This document shows positions 57,882-64,000 of a stretch of DNA of 64,000 nucleotides, piece after piece. The stretch's first letter is position 1, and each line of letters opens with the position of its first letter. Below the pieces are notes generated by a model. That model worked only from the letters and a program-made list of their open reading frames with translations, was not told the DNA's origin and did not search any database. Source of the DNA: Branchiostoma floridae (lineage: Eukaryota > Chordata > Leptocardii > Amphioxiformes > Branchiostomatidae); contig NC_049982.1 of assembly GCF_000003815.2 (NCBI RefSeq), forward strand, positions 26,306,490-26,370,489. Reading direction: 5' to 3'. The translations under genes and the position numbers were made by a program.

Positions 57882-58645
57882 TGTGAATGTATTTGTGTGT
57901 TAACATTGAATGAATCGTTATATTTTCCATATTTACTTTGGGAGAGAAAATATGATAGAGATGGCTTTCTCGTATGCCACTTGTTATGTTGCAGAAAAAA
58001 CAAGATGTAAATCTGTTAAGAACTCACCAATTTTACTTGGTTCTCCGATTGTAAAGAATGATGATAAACTTCAAATCTAAAGTTTAACAAAGCCAAATTC
58101 AAATCTGTAATTTAAAGTAAAGTCTGCAGAATGTACCTCGGTGCACAAAATTTCAAGAAGTGAGTTCTTCACTTGGAAAATGAGAATCCAGTTACAGCAT
58201 TGAAAACAAAATTCTGAAAAATTATTGATAAACACATGAACTACAATCTGCTAAATATGATGAAGTGAGACTTCCTGACAGTACAGTTTATATACAGTCA
58301 TATGTTAGCTGCTCACAGGACACATGGGGGCCCTTTGAGTCCATACAGATGGAAGTTGGTGATAGGAAAACACATGACTTGGCTTTTTTTCAACTATAGA
58401 CATAGTTTTCTGGGTTATAATAATAATGGTGATAGCAACTAAAACACAAGCAATCAGACCCAAATAGCTATCAGAAAAAAAGATCTATATAGTAAAACAA
58501 AGCCTGGGAAGTCTGCAAAGAAGACTAGCTTAGTCTGAATCAGGATCCCACTTGCCTTCCTCATTTTTTTGTTCTTTAGATCTGATCACATTTGTGGTTC
58601 GATCGCCACATGGTTGCAAACTGAAGGCATTCTTCATATAGTTGT

Positions 58646-58745
58646 AGCCGTATTACTATAGCTCCCGAGTCTCTTCTCTCTTCTTCGTAATTGCAAAGGG
58701 GAGAGAAGAGACTCGGGAGCTATATTACGGCTGGATACCAGGCTA
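58646..58745. mobile_element. 100-bp foldback MITE with 10-bp target duplication
   Basis: AGCTCCCGAGTCTCTTCTCT (58660-58679) is mirrored by AGAGAAGAGACTCGGGAGCT at 58702-58721, and the arms extend to AGCCGTA / TACGGCT with a small indel. ATATAGTTGT is repeated exactly at both borders (58636-58645 and 58746-58755). Confidence 0.85.
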
Positions 58746-59185
58746 ATATAGTTGTGCATGTGTTACACAAAATTCAGCTGCTGTGTTATGGAAAAGCCTG
58801 TCTTAGATCCATGTCGACCGTTAGTTCTGTCACAGCCTGTTTGAAAATTCTACATAAAAATTGTATGACTAATGTACGTGGATGTGCTGTAAGGCACCCA
58901 ACCCTCTCACAGTCAAAACCATTGCAGAACAATCACTTATAATAAGTATAACAAATACATGTAGCAAAAATGACTTGATGTTCTCATGTATGGTCGTATT
59001 TTTGAGGTGTTGCAGAATGTGAAACTGCTTGTATATACTCATTAGAAAGCTCTTTTTTGTATTTAATGTCGCCGCCAGAATTGTGTATCATAGACAACTA
59101 GTCACCATTCATGATGAGAAGAATAAAAAGATGTTTCTTTAAACTTCTGATTTTGTTGTGTGGAATTATCCAGATACTAGTTGTT

Positions 59186-59380
59186 ATTCCCCCCTCACAT
59201 GTAGCAAAAATTGATCGGACGATGAATCTGCGAGCTCTAAATTTAATACGAGGAGGCATGACCCTGATGCCGACAAAGAAATGGCAGAGTTCCCCCCTTC
59301 CCGTCAGGGTCATGCCTCCTCGTAATTTAGAGCTCGCAGACTCGTCATCCGATCGATTTTCGCTACATGTGAGGGGGGTA
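59186..59380. mobile_element. Foldback MITE, about 80-bp arms (family of 4191-4424)
   Basis: TCCCCCCTCACATGTAGC at the left and GCTACATGTGAGGGGGG at the right are inverted; the inner arms share GCGAGCTCTAAATTTA and CGAGGAGGCATGACCCTGA. Subterminal sequence resembles the element at 4191. Confidence 0.8.
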
Positions 59381-59394
59381 TTAGGAACTCTCAC

Positions 59395-59480
59395 TGGAAG
59401 TTAGGTCAAAGGTTCAAGCTACATGCAGGTTATCAAAGGTTATCTAATTTCCTGTCTTCAATTTTTAGCTATATGCATGT
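59395..59480 (+). repeat. Copy of a LETM1 3'UTR segment
   Basis: GGAAGTTAGGTCAAAGGT, AGGTTATC and ATTTCCTGTCTT occur here and at 55660-55745 in the same order and orientation. Confidence 0.7.
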
Positions 59481-59936
59481 CTGTTGCCTTATTGGAACTA
59501 GTGGGGAACATGCATAGACTAGCTCTAGAAACCAGGAGGGATATGAAGTTAGTCTTGGACAGCTCTTTTTGTTTTGCACTGAAGTCCAAGCCCTTCCATA
59601 TTATCCTTGGAAATACTCATTCCTAACCAATGCAGAATCGTGATTTGCTTGGAATGAGTGATGTTTTGCCCTTTCAATGACCTGTGCACCAAGGCAAGAA
59701 CAAGTTAGTGAATAGTTCACTGAAAGGTCACTCGGGGATACCTGAAATTTTGCACTGAAACACTGAATTGCATTCAATTTGCAACTGTTGAGAAGATGCG
59801 CAACAACATACAACATTGCACATATATTCATCTCCTACTAGCTTTACCAGCTTGAAGGTGGTCAAAACAGTTGTGCCTTTTACAGTACAACTGCTTACTG
59901 TTCCTGTTGTACAAATTATGACGTTATGGTTTGCAA

Positions 59937-60162
59937 CCTATAACGTTGGTTCACCTTTATCCGTGGGGTAGCCTATATTTGTTTTTAAAAACAGGGTATT
60001 AATGGATATGGCGTCGACGGACGGTGATTTCAAACTGCAATATTTTGAAAATGTTACAATTTAAAACAACCATCCGTCAACTTCATAAACCCCTAAATAC
60101 CTAATTCTTTTAAACAACGGTTATAGGTTACCACACGGATATAGGTGAACTAGTGTTATAGG
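59937..60162. mobile_element. MITE with long inverted ends (copy 2)
   Basis: CCTATAACGTTGGTTCACC with TTTATCCGTGGGGTAGCC at the left is inverted at the right as GGTTACCACACGGATATAGG and GTGAACTAGTGTTATAGG. Same family as 5897-6110. Confidence 0.75.
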
Positions 60163-60780
60163 CTATACGTTGAGAGATAGTCCAAAAACAACATTATAGT
60201 TAATCTAATTACTAGATGCAAGCATATCATACAATGTACAGAATGTTCTTGTTCAATGATCCTGAATACCTGATCTATTTATCTCCCATTGGAGTTTTTG
60301 CTCCCAATAAAATGATTGATGTTGATTGGCCCTTCTTGGTTTGGCAAGCCGACAGTAATATTAATCACATGCAAATTTTAGGCATTGCACATGAACAATT
60401 ATGGCATGCAGTGTCTGGGAGAGGTCTGACAGGTGCCTGCACAGGTGCAGTACTTTTTAGGTCAAGCACCTGGATTACGCAACCAAGCAGGCAAGACCAA
60501 ACCACCTTGCTCAAACTGGAAATATTTTGTGAACATGTTGGTTAAAGCTAGAGGGTAAAAAGGGCGACCAAAGCAAATACTTAAATGTAAAAATGTAAAT
60601 ATCTTTTGCTACTTGTAATACGCACAGGTCATGTTTGTGTCGATACTGATACTTTAAATAAACCAACACCCCCACTACAAATGATACATTGATGTCGTCC
60701 GATTTTATGGTCCATGAGACTGTAACGTTAGATATCATTGGTCGATTGCACTCCTAACGTAGGCATAGCTCGTACTGTAG

Positions 60781-60917
60781 CCAATCACGGGAGGTTTGAA
60801 GATTCATCTCCAGTCACGTGGCGCATGACGTAAAGGTTTGCCCCTCGCCATCTTCCCCACCCTCCATCCTTTCGCAATCTGAGCACTTCGAGCGGCGGAG
60901 CACGAAACACAAGCATC
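60781..60917 (+). promoter_or_regulatory. Promoter and 5'UTR of the ADP/ATP translocase gene
   Basis: GC-richer than its surroundings. CCAAT at 60781, an E-box CACGTG at 60815-60820 and an ATF/CRE-like TGACGTAA at 60826-60833 lie within 55 bp, followed by pyrimidine-rich sequence and the start codon at 60918. An inverted CCAAT (ATTGG) lies at 60737. Such clusters are common in nuclear genes for mitochondrial proteins; the functional reading is inference. Confidence 0.55.
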
Positions 60918-61031
60918 ATGGCACAGGATCAAGTTGTGGGCTTCCTCAAGGACTTCCTTGCCGGAGGTATCTCCGCGGCCATCGCTAAGACGACCGTGGC
61001 CCCCATCGAGCGAGTGAAGTTGCTTCTGCAG
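60918..61031 (+). CDS. ADP/ATP translocase, first coding exon (partial gene)
   Basis: Mitochondrial carrier that swaps ADP for ATP across the inner membrane (known for SLC25A4/5/6). The exon encodes 38 residues beginning [17 protein letters not shown] and ending [11 protein letters not shown], which covers helix 1 and the start of the first carrier motif PxE/DxxK (here PIERVK). Donor CAG/gtgagt, phase 0, is at the point where animal ANT genes have their first intron. The ATG context ATCATGG is good. Exon 2 (expected to begin VQHASKQ-like) is not found up to 64000, so the rest lies beyond the window. Confidence 0.93.
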
Positions 61032-64000
61032 GTGAGTTAGGCCGGTTTATCCGTACGTTTTTAGGGCCGGGGTGACATGCCGGCTTTTTTCATGGCGGCA
61101 TGGCTTCAGTCATGTGACCTTCAAATTGTCTCAAGGTTTTGTACGAAATACATCCAAAAACAGTCCCCAAATTTCTCTCCATTGATGGCTTTTGTATCCT
61201 TTCTTCTCGAACTGCGTTTAGGGCTCGAAAATTTGGTCTAAGAAGCTCCTATGCCAGGATTTTGAGGTGACCCCTGTAAGCGAAGCGGGCGACATGGAAA
61301 CACTAGCCAGAAGGGGACGCCGGTCGCCGGTAGAAATACAATCTCCCGCCATTATTCTCGCCTTTGTCTCCTAGCAGGTTACCATAGAAGTGACTTGAAA
61401 CCGACGCTAAACCTTTGTGACCTTCAAGAATAGGTGAAAGATTTGTGGATAGAGGTGAACTTAACGTTTGCGAGGGAATGGGAAAATGAAAATGCCGGCA
61501 TAAAAAATGGCGGTCGGTTCACCTATGGCGTCCACGCGATATTTGCATAGTGAGAGAATGTTCAATAAAGCGTAACCTAGGTGGTTTCTTTTATAGATTT
61601 CCTTGTTTCAAGCAGTAGGACGTTTTTCTGAGGGGTACGGAAGTTGCTGTACGTGATTTTGCCGTACCAGAATGAAGAAAAGTTGTCGAACATTTTGTCA
61701 CACGTGGGCAGCCATTATGTCCTCTGACGTACTTCCGGTAGGAAGCAGTGGGAAAAGTTCAGCAGCACGGAATCAAGGAATTTTTAGGTCATATACGTGT
61801 TTCGCTTGGGTCAAAAGGAAATGAATTTACAATTCTTAAACATGGAAAATCCTGAAAACATGAGTTGGTCATACTCTACAAAATTTGGTTGTTTCCTTTC
61901 ATTAGGATATCATTTTTGAAGCATCAGGAGTTCCCAACACTAAAATTTTAAACTCGTTTTGCACCACATTCAGTCTTCTTGAAAAGGTAAAAAATTATTC
62001 ACTTCATTTGGAGGTGGAGAGAAGAAAAATTTGCATCACAAATTATGAGAGTTCTTTGTGATTATCCACAAAGTAGGTTACTGTATCGTGGAAAATAATT
62101 ATCCGAGTGAAAAGGAGGGTTTGTTGAGAGAATTCTATCAAGACTCAGCACAGTGTTCGCCATGTTCAGATGGCTGTTCCAAGTATTGATCCATCCCATG
62201 TGGCACAATCTAAGTCCAAAGGATGATTAGGGTAATGGCACTGAATCAATTAAGGTAAAATAGTTTCATTGTAGTAGAACCCTGCTTCGGATGTCTGCAT
62301 GCAACATTTATTCAGTTCATTGTAGGATTGCTATCGCTATCAAAACTTAAAGCCACACTGTTTTTGTAATCCTGAAGACAATTTTCCTTCATTTGAAGGT
62401 CATTAAACTACTACTGTAAAAGGAAAAACATTTGCAGGCATTTGATTTCGTGGTAGGGAGAAATTCACTGTGGCTTTACATTAGCAATTAAAACAAAGGG
62501 ATAGGTAAGCAGAAGATAAAAAATATTACCACACTGGCTTTAATTAGATTCACTGTAAAACCATGAATATAAGACCACCTCAAAAATTTACCCTTAACTG
62601 TAACCTTGAATACATTATTATGGTAGTGCATAGAAACCAGTAAGGAACAGGGAGAAAGTTATGCTTTGCTAAACATGAGATCTTACAAAGGTGAAGGAAG
62701 GGTGTGCCCAAATGTCCCTCTTTTCCCAGACTTTGGTGAATCACTAAATGGTAACTTGCCAAAGGAACACTCACTCAGCGTGATGACTTTTATCCCAGTA
62801 GTAGAGGTTAGAGTTCTAAAGGTAACATGTACAATATTGTTATCTGGGATTTTAAAGGGTTTAGACATATTTTCTTAAAGCTAAATGTTGGAAACTCAAG
62901 TTGGAGAGAAACAAGCCAGTCAGATGATTGCCCCTTCCCCTCCCCACCCAGCTCAGCTGTGTTTGGTTTGTTAAGAAGACAATGTTCCGGTGACACCAAA
63001 CCCTGGGTTGGCAGCTGTTTACAATGTCTTGTGTTACAACCTCCCATCAGATTATCAGTGGCTGTTTATAGGAAGGATCAACTAGATTTTTTTGATAATG
63101 GCATAATGCTGCTTTTGAGAGATTGTCCCCTTTTGTTGGAAAACATTACTGTACCTTATCTGAAAGATGGAACTGTTTTTCTCACAGTTAAGATGTTGCA
63201 CTAAACTTGCAGGCCAAAAGATAAAAGATCTAATCATCTTTAAAAGATACCAGTGTATGACTGTTGATTATGATGTTCTTTAATATGTCTGGCTGAAGCC
63301 AGTGTAATAATCATGGCTGAACCAAAGCTGTGAAGGTGACCCGTGTCAGTGTGTCCTCTAACCTGGGTTGACCCAAGCTGGTTGGGACTAGTTCAGTTTA
63401 GTTGAGATGGCCATAACAGTACCATATTTCTGGTATGCGGGCTTGCCCATTGCCAGCCCTGGGCCCCTCTATTTATAACTCGTGACTCGTGACAAAAGTG
63501 TACTACGTAGATGGCAGATGGCCGCAAAGGACATGAATTTCAATAGCATCCATTTATATTAATGAGCTGCTTCGTGTTAATGCAAAGACAGTCATTGAAT
63601 GATTTTGTCACATGTGCAACCTTAAGTCTCATTGATGAGTTTTTTCTTCCCATAGACTTCTATGTTATAATACGTGTTTTAGATGGGCGCGTTCGTAATG
63701 AACATACTTGAAATATATTGATATTATTCATTCTTTGTTGAGCACATTTACCCTTCATCATGTAAAAAAAATTCCCAACAACCTCTAAGCACACAGTCTT
63801 TTTTTATGACAATTACAAAATGTAATTAGCCAAGCATCGCAACAGGCCCTTTTTAGCTGCCACCAGTCAACTGCACCACTCAAACCCAGGACTGTGTACC
63901 TCCGACCTAGCACGTGGTTGCCAAACTTAACCTGCTAATTTCTTCAGTTACAAACAAGCTTTCACCAATCTAACTTTTGAGATGAGTTCGGCTGGCTAAA
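61032..64000 (+). other. First intron of the ADP/ATP translocase gene, no further exon seen
   Basis: Non-coding to the right edge. Open frames near 62.8-63.2 kb have no resemblance to carrier repeats. Confidence 0.6.

Noticed and set aside
60216-60545. 109-codon plus-strand frame upstream of the ADP/ATP translocase
   Set aside because: Starts with ATG but shows no known domain and lies between MITE debris and a promoter; cannot be supported.

Overview
The window is animal nuclear DNA: multi-exon genes with GT-AG introns, long non-coding stretches, many short foldback transposons, tRNA-like SINEs and minisatellites, and a 100-base N gap. Gene content and repeat style suggest an invertebrate deuterostome, most likely a cephalochordate (amphioxus). 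That species call is inference and cannot be proved from the window alone.

Layout: 1-6.8 kb has repeats but no supported gene. 6.83-8.35 kb (+) is a two-exon alpha-1,3-fucosyltransferase (GT10). 8.4-13.3 kb is non-coding. 13.50-14.83 kb (-) is an intronless class A GPCR of the lysophospholipid/cannabinoid type. 15.5-17.5 kb is nested transposon debris, followed by a 1.8 kb array of a 43-bp minisatellite. 21.17-37.88 kb (-) is a complete NSD-family histone H3K36 methyltransferase gene in 16 coding exons (1398 codons, all intron phases consistent), with PWWP, HMG-like, PHD x4, PWWP, AWS-SET-postSET and PHD/C5HCH. A second 43-bp array, in the opposite orientation, sits in its SET-domain intron. 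40.89-55.53 kb (+) is LETM1, the mitochondrial inner-membrane K+/H+ exchange protein, in 14 coding exons (801 aa). 60.92 kb (+) is the first coding exon of an ADP/ATP translocase (SLC25A4/5/6 type), which continues past the right edge.

NSD and LETM1 are divergent, with start codons 3.0 kb apart. This is the arrangement of NSD2-LETM1 (human 4p16.3) and NSD3-LETM2 (8p11), so the window appears to hold the pre-duplication form of that gene pair. LETM1 and the ADP/ATP translocase both act in the mitochondrial inner membrane; NSD is nuclear chromatin machinery; the fucosyltransferase and GPCR belong to the secretory pathway and cell surface.

Most unusual points: (1) a 44-bp minisatellite in LETM1 whose unit carries the exon-8/intron-8 junction, giving 15 evenly spaced splice donors; (2) the two inverted 43-bp arrays flanking and invading the 3' part of NSD; (3) a candidate 24-nt in-frame microexon in NSD PWWP1; (4) several transposon families visible as two or more copies within this one window, one with a clear 8-bp and one with a 10-bp target duplication.
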